Assembly (NCBI GenBank): GCA_030407005.1
Contig: JAUDYN010000004.1
Location: 2,418,001 to 2,482,000, forward strand
Length of the DNA stretch: 64,000 bases
Direction of reading: 5' to 3'
DNA from: Desarmillaria ectypa
Lineage: Eukaryota; Basidiomycota; Agaricomycetes; Agaricales; Physalacriaceae
A program made the translations under genes and the position numbers. Below the pieces are notes generated by a model. The model searched no databases and was not told the origin of the DNA. It saw nothing but the letters and a program-made list of their open reading frames with translations. This document shows positions 35,341 through 48,614 of this stretch, piece after piece (within the stretch, counting starts at the first letter, position 1; each line of letters begins with the position of its first letter).

Positions 35341-36872
35341 ATGAATCTTGCCCGCCATTCCATATCTGCGACTGCTCCAATACACATATTTGACGCTAGG
35401 TTCGACACAGACTGTGACATATTTACTGCCACTACTCCTGCTGGCTTTGCCGTGTATCACACCTGGCCATTGACCCTCCTCCGCAAGCGCGGTACGTAGC
35501 CTCGACTCCGTGCTCAAGAACTAACCGATGGACGTTACACAGAGCTTACTGGAGGTACATTGTCTGCTGTTATTCCCCTCCATACCTCGTCCCTTTTATT
35601 TCTTCTTGGTGGTGGTCGAAGTCCGCTCTACCCTCCAAACAAAGTCGTGCTCTGGGATGATGCTATCGGATGCGAAGTAGCCGAGCTCGAGTTTAGAGAA
35701 AGGGTCAGAGGGCTTGCTTGCAGACGTGGATGGCTTTCAGTGGCACTCCGTCGCAGAGTAGTCGTGTTTGAGGTTGGCGAGCGTGTGACACGATATGGCG
35801 AATGGGACACTTGCGATAATCCCAAAGGTCTGTTTCTTTCTGTGAGCTTTGATTAAGTCATGCTCAAGCAATATTTGTCAGGCCTAGTAACTCTCGCGAC
35901 TGCTGCATATTCGACGCTACTTGCAATTCCAGGCCGTCAGATGGGCCATGTGCAGCTTGTGCACCTTCCACCTTGTGTTCCTCCCAAGCCCAAAGGTCCA
36001 CCTTCGGATGTTCCTCCGAAACCGCCACCGCCTCCAACAAAGCATCCAGTTTCTATTATTGCGGCGCATACAGGTGCTCTTACGACTCTGACACTACCTC
36101 CATCCGGTCGATTACTCGCGACGACGTCATCCCGCGGCACTCTGGTGCGAATCTGGGACTCGCATACCGGGAAGCTTGTCCGCGAATTGCGACGTGGAAC
36201 AGACAAGGCAGACATATTCGGTGTCGCATTTCGACCAGATGAGGAAGAATTATGTGTATGGAGCGATAAAGGGACTGTTCATGTATTTACTCTCGTCTTG
36301 TCTAGCGTCTCGTGAGTGTCTTTGTCCTGCTCTTTATGCGCTTATCGTTCATCCTTAGCAGTAATCGCCAGTCATCATTCTCGCCATTGACCAACTATTT
36401 ACCCTTGCCTAAATATTTCGAATCGGAATGGTCTTATGCACAATATCGAATACCAACACAGTCGTCTCATATTTCTCTATCTTCTACATCTGTGCGATCC
36501 CCAACAGCCGATGTACCAGACGAGGAACGATGTGTCGTTGGCTGGATTAAGGGTCATAGCGATGACCCAGACCAGCCTGGTGCGGAATATCAGCTAGTCG
36601 CCTTGACATATACCGGTGGCTGGTATCGACTGTCTTTGCCATCACTGGGACATTCCGAGCTCAATACGCCCACAGGCTCTGATGCCTCTTATCATGCCTC
36701 AGGATCGCCACCCAAGCCATCGTCTACGACACGGCAGCGCGCACCCAGTGTATCGTCGGTCGGGAGGTCGGAAAAGGGCAAGGATAAAGAGAAGGAAAAG
36801 GAAGGTAAGGAGAAACGAGATTGTATCTTGCGAGAGTTTAGACGGTACGGAAGATGGGATGGTTGGGGTTAG
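35341..36872 (+). CDS. PROPPIN WD-repeat phosphoinositide-binding protein (WIPI3/WIPI4/Hsv2-like)
   Basis: PROPPINs are seven-bladed propellers that bind PI3P/PI(3,5)P2 in autophagy and endosomal traffic. The start at 35,341 gives MNLARHSISATAPIHIFDAR. NKVVLWDDAIGCEVAELEFR, VRGLACRRGWLSVALRRRVV and the strand VTLATAAYSTLLAIPGRQMG with HVQLVHLP follow. Then come HTGALTTLTLPPSGRLLATT, GTLVRIWDSHTGKLVRELRR, GTDKADIFGVAFRPDEEELC and VWSDKGTVHVF. The hallmark L-R-R-G lipid-binding motif is present in VRELRRGTDKA; LRRG rather than FRRG, together with the overall pattern, suggests the WIPI3/4-Hsv2 branch over Atg18. A proline-rich insert (PPKPKGPPSDVPPKPPPPP) sits in a loop, and a charged KGKDKEKEKEGKEKRD stretch precedes the C-terminus. 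Four exons were recognised. Confidence 0.85.
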
Positions 36873-37078
36873 ATGTCGGGTTTTCAGGTGGATTATTCAC
36901 GTTTCTTCATGTCACTCACTCATGCACGCTACACTCTACACTTATACCTCCACATCATCCAGCTCTCATTGTTGTACAGTCGTTATTATCTAGTTTACCG
37001 TAATTTGTGATGAATAGTATGTAGTTGATCTGGTAACGCGAGGCGTGACTCCTTTCCTTTGTACTCTTATTATCAATC

Positions 37079-37385
37079 ATGGAAAATCCCCATGCAGAGC
37101 AGCAGGCGGTTCTCCTTGAACGTATCTTGAAGAACTCGGTAGGCAATCTCATCTCTATGTCCTTCCCCACCTCAACTTTTCTTCAAGTCTAAATGCACAG
37201 AAACGATATCCGAACTCAATCGATGTCTAGAGGTTTGGAGGCCCGTGGTACATTGTTGACGCTTTTAACCCCGTTTGCAGCAAATTCTTCGCGCCAACGC
37301 GTCAGTTAAGATTGCGGCTGACTTGACGACTAAGTACAGGAAGAATGTGCAGTATAACCTGGAAGCTACAAAGGGAAGTGGGTGA
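37079..37385 (+). CDS. dad4: DASH complex subunit DAD4
   Basis: Three exons (37,079-37,138, 37,188-37,232, 37,281-37,385) encode 69 residues. The start MENPHAEQQAVLLERILKNS matches the invariant MENPHE...L.RI..N of Dad4. The middle is KCTETISELNRCLEQI and the end is KYRKNVQYNLEATKGSG, as in the family. DAD4 is one of ten small subunits of the DASH/Dam1 ring, which couples kinetochores to microtubules in fungi. The acceptor at 37,187 was preferred over one 13 nt downstream because it keeps the frame with a canonical GT-AG intron. The gene is followed after 84 bp by ate1 on the same strand. Short length and introns would make it easy to miss. Confidence 0.88.
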
Positions 37386-37469
37386 TGGATGTACCATAAT
37401 TTAGAGTCGGTTGATCAGTAGAATACAAACACAAATGCGTGATTAGGAGCGCTTACCCTTTTTACGTCC

Positions 37470-39348
<1,879 letters not shown>

Positions 39349-39459
39349 GGTGTGTATTATGATATGTTATACTCCCTCTATGTAATATGGGAATGATTCG
39401 CGATGTCCTTACTATCTATGTATTCGAATATCGCGCAGGATCTTCGGTACATAGCCCTC

Positions 39460-40911
39460 CTAGTCTTGGATTCTCCCTGGTCCACTGCAAGCCGTTTTCT
39501 GCGAGGTAAGGGGAATATTAGGCTCTAATATACAGTGCGAGGGCAGTATATTGGCACAGATGCATAGTTTTACAACTTGCTGGCAGTCAACAGTGCCTTT
39601 GTCATCGGTCAGATCAGCACGTCCAGAAAGAGCAATATTGAGAGCTACCTTCTTCGTGATCTCATATATGCGTCTTTGCCCTGCAAAGAGAATGGCTGCC
39701 GTAAGGACACTCTGTGTTAACTTGCTGCCAACGCCCTTATAAAGACCGTGAATGCCCTCTTCTTGTAAGATTGTTAGTAGCCCATCGAGAGTGGATTTGT
39801 ATCCCAATGCGCTTGAATGACCAGCTTGCATTCGACTTTTGATTACACTGAAAGAAAAGTATCAGTACACGAGTGCCGCACCAGGTGAAGGACCCAAACA
39901 TGTAAGGATAGGTTAATGCTGTGGCAACTGTGGAGCAGAAAGCTAAATGCTTGCTTTGAGGGATTGTGCGATTCAAGAAACTCACTTAGTTTTGATATAG
40001 CCCCCAGGAAGAAGAAATTCCAATCACTGAGAATCGCCGTCGCTGCATCAGCACCTGCAAGTCTCAATTTAGTTGTCCTCCGGGCGATCAAAGTATTCTT
40101 CAACTGCTCAAACACAGTGTACTGAATTACAGGATTCATGACGAGAACCAGAGCGGGTCCAATGCCTCGCCAGAAGGCACTAGGATTCGGTATTAGGGAA
40201 TCTATGAAGAACGCAACTGGAAGACGTACCCAATACCATCCTTTGCAAGAATTCCTCGGACGGTTTCTATGAATCCGGGTCTCTTAGGACGACCGGATGC
40301 ATCGGAAGAACCTTGGTTAAGCGTCCGAACAGCCTGAGAAGTCTGGACGACCCATATAGGATTGCTGATTATCGTTGTTGCTGAGCCTGTCAGTGCATGA
40401 GAAGGACAGCTGGTCGACGGTTCGAGAGGAAGACATACCTGCAATGAGTCCTGTTATGATGGACTCGATGGTACTCAAGCCTTTTCCGCCGTCTCGGGAT
40501 TTGAGTATGGCCCCGCGAGATCGTTCGTAAAAGTAGTAGTAGACACTTTCGGAGCGTCAAAGAATGACGGGGAAGGGGAGAATAGGAAGACACACCCATT
40601 TGTGATCGCGATACCGAGCAAACTGGAATTTAGGCCACTGTAGAGGCCTGTTATGCCCTCTCGCTTGAGAATATCAAGGACGACTTGTACGACAGGCTAG
40701 AGCCACGAGTTAGTTCAAGTCAATAAAGCTGTCGCTGCACCTTTGATTCGTTTCTCGTTTCAACTGCTGCTCGAGTAGAAATAAAAATCAAAGGACTAGT
40801 GTCGTTGGCCGGCGAGGATCTGGACAGACGGGCAACGACGCACTAGGTTGCGGACATGGCCACGATGCCCCCGGCTGAGCCTGCAATTCCTTGAATTACA
40901 GAGTCGTCCAT
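39460..40911 (-). CDS. Mitochondrial-carrier-family protein, peroxisomal adenine nucleotide transporter type (Ant1/PMP47/SLC25A17)
   Basis: Six-helix carrier with three repeats. The start at 40,911 gives MDDSVIQGIAGSAGGIVAMS, then ATYPLIFISTRAAVETRNES (first signature). Next are VLDILKREGITGLYSGLNSS, ITNGVYYYFYERSRG and GLIAGSATTIISNPIWVVQT, where NPIWVV(Q/N)T is the second-repeat signature of PMP47/Ant1. Then GFIETVRGILAKDGIG, MNPVIQYTVFEQLKNTLIAR, and the third repeat with TYPY, SRMQAGHSSALGYKSTLDGL, ILQEEGIHGLYKGVGSKLTQ and VLTAAILFAGQRRIYEITKK. In yeast Ant1 exchanges ATP/AMP across the peroxisomal membrane for fatty-acid activation. The C-terminal ~50 residues are not family-like and may partly be intron or UTR. 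It is convergent with ate1 (111 bp). Confidence 0.85.
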
Positions 40912-41120
40912 AACGTCTCAAATTCTCGGCCAGTCAGCGTCAGAAAATTGGCGTCAAGACAGAGAAGAAAGAACAGAACGGGTAGTCGCCGTCATTCCTG
41001 AACGCGTCCCCGTTACGTTTTCACGTGTCAGCCGTCACCGGTAATGAAACTCAAAATTATGTTATTGAATTCGATGATACTTGGATATGTATGCATACGA
41101 TTTGTCTACCTCAATATCAT

Positions 41121-44100
41121 CTACAGTTCCTTCAGCATTGCCTTGAGTTCATCACAGTCTGCCTTAAAGCCGTTCGAACTTCCCCCAGCAACCCGCTCGC
41201 TTCCTCCGTATCCTCCACCATCAGAAGTCGTAGGCTTCCAGTCATCCATGGCAAGCCAGTGGTCTAACTGAGCAGAAATTGAGCGAGCCTTCAGTCGGAA
41301 GTGTGTTCGAATAATATCTCCAAACGGTTCTGGTGGATTCTTCAAGTTGCCGAGCATCTGAAGCGTGATAGATGAGAAACCAAACGTTGCTACCCACTAG
41401 AAAAGCTTACCGCAGTCTTGACCACCATCCGTCGCACATTTGCAGAATCTAGAGTATGATTAGAAAGAGCGCAAAAAACACATGCAAGCCGGTAACTTAC
41501 ATGCCTGGGACTGTGGCGTTCCCGCACTGCTGGCCCATCCAGGTTCATTGAGATAGGGTTCGTCGCATAAGATCATCGATTGTATTGAGATCAGAACCTG
41601 GACCCACATCAGCCAAGCCGTCACAGGTATGAATGCGGATCCTACCTGCAACAGTGTCGATTTTCCGGACACCCATCCTGGTCCGGACCATGTTCCCAAC
41701 AAAGACAAGCATACTTTGCCGTCCTATGTACAGATTGAGCACCAAGAAATTCGAGGGTAACAAAAGCATGGACGTACAGCATACAAGTTAGGATTGAAGC
41801 GAAACTTTCCTCCGCCCGTCTTTACTCTCATTAGCAGGGACAGTAAAGAAGACTGGTTCGACACTCACCGTCATAAATTTGACACTGGGGGGAGCCTCGT
41901 TATAACGCTGCACCAAGAATATATCGAAGAGAAAGCTGTGTGTCGTCAGAAACATAGCAGCCTTAGACCAATGAAATTCACCATCCGTTATAATACCTGT
42001 CGTCACCAACATTAGAGACTAACAAATGGGAAAAGAATGTTCGACATACGGAGTTCCTTCGGGCCCAGTAATTAGTGCTTTGATTACGTCTACTCTTGTC
42101 TCATCGACTCGTAAGAATATAGATGAATCCCACGCAACAGGTAAATTGGCCGTAAGAATAGCGAGCTAATAATGGAAAGCCGTCAGCTCATACGACCCTT
42201 AACCACTCACAACGCACCTCCTTCGCTATCGCCAAAGAACGTTTCGGAATATCCATGTTCGCTAGATTCCGAGCTTCTTGATTGAAATAAAATTTGTAGT
42301 GAGGCACAGGGTTGTCCGGATCGTCTTTATCGGTAGATGGTAGAGTGAGATCACAGTACTCAAATCTGACGTTAGTCGCCCATTCCAGGTAAGCCTTCTT
42401 GGCGCTGTCCTCCGTTGCTCCGGCCTCCACGTATACAGCTTGAGAAGAGGACGTGAGAATCTTGGGAAGAGATGCGTGTAGTCTGTCAACGAATTCGTCG
42501 CCTTTTGTATCACGAAGAGAACGGTCGATTGCAGTTGTTGTGGAGAGAATACGGCGACAGAAACTGATTAGTGCTTGATTCTCTTCAGACACAGCTGGCC
42601 CAATCTCTTTAGCTTTCCCCTTGGGATTTATGGTCATTCGCTTTTCTTCCTCCGTCAATTCCTTAGGACCATCTTCAACTAGCTTCATGCCTTCCAGACC
42701 TTTCAGAGCAGCTTGCGCTTGGATGACGATACCCTCTAGTAACTCTCGGGGACTAGAGCTGCCTTCATACACAATCGTACGTTCCCGAATATGGGATTTC
42801 GTCCCTTTCTTCGGCGTACTAGCCTTAACAGATGCTACTGCCATGATGGGCATAGCCATCATACTTGCCAACGCTTCGTGGTTCGATATTGTCTGAGATT
42901 AAGATTCAGTAATCCAGACTACAGCATCCAAAAGTTGAGCAGCACCTCTAGCCACTCCAGAAGTTCGAAATAGAGCACCGAACGCTCAGACATATCCGCC
43001 AAAGAGTCATTCCTAAGCAGAACACTGCATACATGATTGAAACGTCGCCGCAGGTGTGCGAGGGCAGTTGGATGAACCAAATAGTCACTCGTCTGGCCTC
43101 CTCCTGGCCTACGCAGCGATGGCAAATACACTCGAACTGCAGTGAGCAGTCCTCCAATTTTTTCGTCCTTTGCTTGTTGTATAGCTTGTGCCTCTACCTG
43201 ACCGGAATTCTGTAAAATATGAGAAAGGCGGGAAAGGTATACCGCGAAGGGAACCTTACGTCTTCCTTTTGGTCTCCAGCATAGCCAGTCCCCCCCTTGG
43301 CTCGCTTTCCCCCAACTGGTGTATAATAGATGTCATCGTCATCATCGAGATCCTTTCCCGGAGGGTTTGGTTTGCGTCGTTTGATACTTCTTGGTTTGGA
43401 TTCTTTATTATGGGATGTTTCGTTGATCTGGTCAACAAACATTTGCTCAAGCATCGAAATACCAACGCCCAAAATTACGCCTTGCATGTTGGAACAATGA
43501 AACAAGGGATTATCGTCAGTCGCGGCAGACGGTCTGTGAACTTTGTCTGTAGAGATGGATTCACCGCATGCATAACAATACTCCTTTTGGCATTCTGGGC
43601 ATGTTCTTCGAATAATCTTTCGAAGATGCTCGATATAAGCAGGAAAATCTGGCTATGTAGAAGGTCAAAGTATGCCCTAGCGTCACTTTAAAGTACTCAC
43701 GAAAATGCCAAACAAGTCGCCCTTGGACCGAGGAATGGAAGTGCCACAATCATTGGGACAGCGGCATTGCCCTTCGGTTAATTGGGAGTATAAAGCAAAC
43801 AAGAAGCTTTGTTCTCCGCCCTCGGGGCAACCCTTCATCCACTCGCCTTGAGTCATAATCTTGACCTGCACGCCATCGATAACGGCGGATTCAGGGTCCT
43901 CCTCTACTTCGATAACTTCTTCTCGACGATCCTTAGAAAAGAAGATGCCTACGACTGTAAATAACAGGTCCACTTGAGATCGTATAACACACACCAGAAT
44001 ATGGATCGACATCGGTAGCGGTCTTGGTAAAGTCCATCTGCATGTTTTCATAGTCCGAGTCGTAGTCCACGAACTCCTCTTCTACATGTTGACGCGTCAA

Positions 44101-44505
44101 GAGGGGTGTAGCTCATTGGTGAAGACCGGAGCTCACCATCATCCTCATCGTCGATTGGTATGTCCTCGTCCTCCCCTTCGTCGGGAGTCTGGACAGCAAA
44201 AACGCGATATATTAACAGATTACAGTTGAAAAGGGCCTGCCCTCACATTCATTCTATGTCGCTTCATCTGGGCCACCGGCTCGGCGGACGCCATCTGGAC
44301 ATCGTCGTCCTCGGTCACATCATCGAAATTTCCCTCGAAGATACGTTCTGCCGCCTCCATGACATCTTTGTATTTCCTGAGTGCAGCTCGTGCTTGAGCA
44401 TGGGTAGCTCCCTACAATAAAGAGGTGATTCAATGAGAACGCCATGGACATGCTATTGGAGAAACATAGCACCATCTCCACGAGCTGCTCGACTTGTTTC
44501 TCCAT
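41121..44505 (-). CDS. Multidomain ubiquitin protein: UBA-like domain + Cys-rich (RING/IBR-like) region + BIRC6-type E2 (UBC) domain
   Basis: A large, intron-rich gene. The start at 44,505 gives [20 protein letters not shown], then [19 protein letters not shown], a recognisable UBA-type helix bundle. A long acidic linker follows. At about 43,560-43,780 comes a Cys-rich segment: [14 protein letters not shown], then [25 protein letters not shown] and LFHCSNMQ, resembling one half of a RING-between-RING zinc module. A basic [15 protein letters not shown] stretch (possible NLS) and a central helical region follow. The C-terminal E2 domain shows [38 protein letters not shown] and [17 protein letters not shown] with the catalytic Cys; then [27 protein letters not shown] and [20 protein letters not shown] in place of HPN and the extended tail are as in BIRC6. 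Probably an E2/E3 hybrid; partner and substrate unknown. Confidence 0.8.
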
Positions 44506-44728
44506 TGTCGACGGGAAAACAGTGGAGTATTGCTCTTCGAAAGTGATGGTTGAAGAGAGAATGCTTCTACGACGACGCCACTCAAAGTCGACGTCGGAAG
44601 GCAATTGGAATTACGTAATACGTCGTATCAGACGCGGTGATGCAACATTTGTGAATTGAACCATGTAAATAGAATAAAATGGTAAAGTCCAGTCTCGGTC
44701 TAAGCAGCGCCACACAGCCGCGCAAAAT

Positions 44729-45567
44729 TCAAGCACGACCATTATTGCTGTTGATTCTCTCGTACTCATTGTTGATTTGCCGGATGAAATCGTTCGCAGT
44801 ATGGCCTTCCTGAAGATAAACATTTTACGACGATACCATGGGCTTAGAATTATTGACATATACCTCGCAATTTCTCCAGGTTCCATCACGCATACAGACT
44901 TCTCGTCCATTTATGAGGATCGTGCAACTTTTCCTGCGGAAATATGTCGGCGAGATGGCAGGAAGGGCGGACAAAAACTTACTCAATGCCCATTAACTTG
45001 CCCAGTTTCACACTTTCGTGAAGTAACCCAACACCCTCTTCTCCTTTTCCAGACGCTCCCTCACCGATACATTTGGAAATTGGCCCATCCCAGTCGAAAA
45101 GTGCAGAACGAGCACACTTGAAGGCGGTTTCTGGTCTGCCGATCTTGTCCTTGCCCTGATAGTTCTGGCATTGTACAAACTCCCACCACTGGTTGAACGT
45201 GGCATATTTAGCGACACAAAGTTGTTGGACATTTCCAGCGCATTCAAGAGTACCATGCTTGCATTGTACCCCGAAGTCGGGTTCTGACGGATCCAGTCTA
45301 ACAAATAGGTCCTGAACAGAAGCAATAAAGCGCAAAGCGCACGCACCGGCCAACGTATACCAACGAAAGATCAATTTTGCTTCCAACACGCGTCAAAACC
45401 TTATCAAAGATGTTTTCGCATAGCAAAGCGTCCGGGCAACGACTCATGACTCCAAGGTGAACAGGGACTTTAATGTCCTCGTTGAGTGGTAACTGAGGAT
45501 CTTGAACAAGAAACGAGGCAGCAAGGACTTGAAGGGGGAGGAGCGTCATCAAGACATAGAGCAGCAT
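44729..45567 (-). CDS. GILT-like (gamma-interferon-inducible lysosomal thiol reductase family) secreted/vacuolar protein
   Basis: The start at 45,567 gives a signal peptide (MLLYVLMTLLPLQVLAASFL). KVPVHLGVMSRCPDALLCEN then sits at the position of the GILT active site. Downstream are SKIDLSLVYVGR, CKHGTLECAGNVQQLCVAKY (the family CxHG.xEC.GN signature), WWEFVQCQNYQGKDKIGRPE, CARSALFDWDGPISKCIGEG and GVGLLHESVKLGKLMGIE, then SCTILINGREVCMRDGTWRN and GHTANDFIRQINNEYERINS. GILT enzymes reduce disulphides at acidic pH in lysosomes or vacuoles. Instead of CxxC the site here is C-P-D-A-L-L-C, a CX5C spacing I recall as common in fungal members; thiol reductase activity is therefore uncertain. Introns are short. 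About 220-230 residues. Confidence 0.85.
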
Positions 45568-45696
45568 TTTGGGGAAGTTGTAGGATTAAGGGAAGAAGGG
45601 AAAGCTGCCAGCAACGCGCGTCATTTTGGCGTAAGATGAAGTAATTACATCATCGTACAATCACGTGGTGAGATTGCCTTCAGGGCGGCTCACAAA

Positions 45697-46478
45697 CTAT
45701 TCAAACCATATTTTCCGACCCTCCTCATCAGTTGCTGGCGGTTCGAAATACTTACATCGAGAACGAAACGCTGGAAATTTTGAGTGTGTCAGTAGGAAAC
45801 TGTAACGGAACAAAATTACGCACCATCGACTGAGCGCTTCCGTACAATGGCTTCGATAGTGAGTTCTCGATGTATCTGCGTTCGCTGTAGGAAACGTATA
45901 AGTACCATCAGCGAGTGGGTCGGAAAAGGTGTACCTTGACTTGGTCGATGTAAATTTCAGCCTGTGCTTTCCGCTGTTCTGCCGGGCTCGACGCGTCATC
46001 CTGAACGATATCCTTTTTATCTTGTAACGATTTGTCTACGACGTCAACGCAGTATTGAACGAGTTGTGTACGGCGACTCCAATTCGCTAATCTAGCACTG
46101 TGAGACCATCTCGCTGCCAACCGTAATTACAGGCCGCGACGTACCCATTAGTTCCTGCCACAAATAAGAGCATGCTTGATCCTGGACTGTTCCCTGACCC
46201 AATCGACCAGACTGTTCTCTAGCTCTGTCACGCATAACGGCATTCGCGCGGTTTAATCGCATCGTTATCGTGTCATCCAGTTTCCGATATTCCCTCAAAA
46301 GGTCTGCACGGTTAATATTCAATAAGCGCCCAATTTGTTCTAGAATTACTGGCAAGATGCGCAAACCTTTGAATAATGACATATCATTGCATGTGGTTGC
46401 AGAAACATGAACTATTTGCGGATGTAAAACAGGTGCTTGTATACCGAGGCTTCCCAGCTGCGACTTGCTCGAGGACAT
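45697..46478 (-). CDS. Cid2-like (caffeine-induced death protein 2) family protein
   Basis: The C-terminal exons are clear: DLLREYRKLDDTITMRLNRA, AREQSGRLGQGTVQDQACSY, LWQELMANWSRRTQLVQYCV, VVDKSLQDKKD, AEIYIDQVKRTQIHRELTIE, AIVRKRSVDAFRSRCKYFEP and a final RKIWFE. I recognise this as the fungal Cid2 family, named from an S. pombe caffeine-sensitivity gene; its biochemical role is unknown to me. The N-terminus is unresolved. The ATG used here (46,478) leads through CNDMSLFK into the intron at 46,304-46,366. An upstream frame near 46,620-46,641 encodes PRICFAK, very like the usual MPRICFNK start of the family, but it is preceded by ATA-GTG rather than ATG. The true first exon may thus be non-AUG, displaced or mutated. 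Confidence 0.65.
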
Positions 46479-47397
46479 AAAGTATGATGAGAAGGCGATG
46501 ATTCCCTTTACGGCATACTATCATCATACGTAAATCAGTGTAAGTCGGCAACTCGGCTAAATAGCGGCTAGCCCTGCCGGAGAAGCTGCCTAAACTTGGC
46601 CTACTAAACTCGAGCAACTTCGCAAAACAAATTCTGGGCACTATGCACAGACCTGAGACACAACGAATTAATGAACATTATACAGGGCTTCACAGAAGCC
46701 TACAGTTCTCCTCCCACGATTTGGATATCCCTATACATTATTATTATTATTATTTCCTATCCAATAAAGCTTCCGTCAGCTTCCATCTACTGCGTCAAAT
46801 ATTGAAACCTGGTGTTTTGTTATCTTTCGGGCTAGGGAAAGGCCGTGGAAAGTACTCCGAGTTCCACACGTCAGAGAGCATGCAAACCACATTTATCCGG
46901 CGGAAGGCAACGCAAATCTCCATGACTTGCCGCCGTTGCTACAAAAAGTGTTTCATCTCCAGAAAAATCTGATCAAAATGTGATCTAACGGCTTCATCAG
47001 GGCGTGATCTGACGGCCCATATGGCCATGCGAGCGAGGACCCACTCGGACACACATATGTGCAAACAATCTTGGGACACCGACAAATTCTAGAAGTACCG
47101 ATTGTCGACATCTTGTAATTTGAGTCCCTTAAAACCGCAATCAGGTACATCTTATTTCCGTCATCCAATGATATGTTTCACCCCATGGGCATCGGAGCTA
47201 GAAGAAGACACACAGACCCATCAATGGACAGAAACGGGGTACTCCTACGCGATGGCACATTGTTTGGTCGGCGCAAGGTGATTAGAATAGGGAAAGGCTC
47301 ATGCCTCGGCATTTTTATTCAACTTTTTTCGATTCTTTACCAATTATTTACATAGTGCGCACAATGTCTATTCCGGCTAGTCCGTTTCCTCTGCAAT
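46479..47397. other. Intergenic region
   Basis: About 0.9 kb. It holds the PRICFAK-coding stretch near 46,620-46,641 (see the Cid2 entry) and a TTA trinucleotide microsatellite of about six units near 46,738-46,755. No other gene is supported. Confidence 0.5.
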
Positions 47398-48614
47398 TCA
47401 TTCACCGACTGGCGATTTCCCCTCAGTAAGCCAAGACTGGACCGACTCATAGTCCGTGGGCCGCGAGGCTCCAGCTCCATTCTTCTTTCGCCTCTTCGTC
47501 TCCTTCGGAACATAACCGTGGGCGTCGACCTTGTGTCGATGAAGTCTGGCTGGGTCGTTGAACCGCAGCCCGCATTTCTCATACGGGCAGACGTTGTTCT
47601 TAATCTTCGTACTAAGTGCCGGCTGTGAGGCTAGACACGCAAAGATATGAACAACTCACTGGCGAGACGATTCATGTACTTCGACATTAGCTTTCTGTTG
47701 ACGGTCAGTCTTCGTTATCGAGCGCATATCAAAGGGAACCTGAATACTTACCTGAGGAAAGAGTCTGTCGCAATACTTGCAGCTATGGGTTCTAATGATC
47801 CCGTCAGTGCTACTCAAAGGACCCGGATAGTGACACGAACTTGTATTTAAGATGAACTGTTTCAACATGTCTTTTCATCAAGGGCCTCAAGGCTTCATAA
47901 GTGCAAGTAAGTGATCGATCCGGGAAGTGTTGTGACCATCGACATGTATATTCCTTGTCCGTCTTCTTCTCGGCGTATTTCTCCCAAGCCTTCTTGTCAT
48001 AATGGGGAACTCGGCCCCTACTGGAGGATTCCCGTGGGATATTGGCGGGTTTGGAGAGGTCGGAGTTGGTTTGGATGGTACGGGGAAGAATAATTGGGTC
48101 CGATGACTGTCGGGTGTGCGAGCCTTGACTCTTGTCGTTGAATTCTTGGTGGCTGCTATCGACCGGTCTGCTTGAAGGTCGGGGACTCTCTGAACGACGA
48201 GCTATGGGAGAGGAGGGCATGTCGTCAATATTTGTTCGTCTACATTTGAGCCGTAAGCACCTTGCAACTCGTGAGGAAGAGAGACATACTGAAGAGATTC
48301 AAGCAGATTTGCCACAGCTCTAAGAACGACTTAGTGCTCAAACATTTGACGAAAGAGAACTTGACTTACGGCGCCTCCGTGTGGCTCAACGAAGAAATGG
48401 GTAGCTTGGGACTGGAGCCCGAATGGTTAGTTGTAGCAGGCGATGACTCGCGGGTGTACGACGATCCTGAAGAGCTGTCGGTGTCGCGGTATTCTCGAAT
48501 ATCTTGTCGCCACGCATCTTTGGCATGTCCGAGGCCCGCCCAGCGAAAGGTCCCCGTAGGTGTTGCAAACTGGCGTGGAGTCGGGTTCGAGAATCGCGAC
48601 CTTGGTTTGTCCAT
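47398..48614 (-). CDS. C2H2 zinc finger protein
   Basis: The start at 48,614 is the only ATG opening the frame, in a good context (gcgacATGG): MDKPRSRFSNPTPRQFATPT, GTFRWAGLGHAKDAW. A Ser-rich region follows (SSSGSSYTRESSPATTNHSG), then ANLLESLQ and a second disordered part with SPRPSSRPVDSSHQ. The zinc region has a divergent first finger, EYTCRWSQHF with TCTYEALRPLMKRHVETVH. The second finger is SCKYCDRLFPQKANVEVHES plus SRH, with the last His supplied across the intron (acceptor at 'cacttag'). The third is VCPYEKCGLRFNDPARLHRH with KVDAH. The C-terminus is basic (PKETKRRKKNG) and ends KSPVGE. A nuclear DNA-binding role is probable; targets unknown. Finger spacing depends on splice choices. 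Confidence 0.78.

Noticed and set aside
43188..43691. 167-codon plus-strand frame
   Set aside because: Antisense shadow of the Cys-rich part of the E2 gene.
46738..46755. TTA microsatellite
   Set aside because: Short simple repeat with no sign of function; mentioned only in the intergenic entry.
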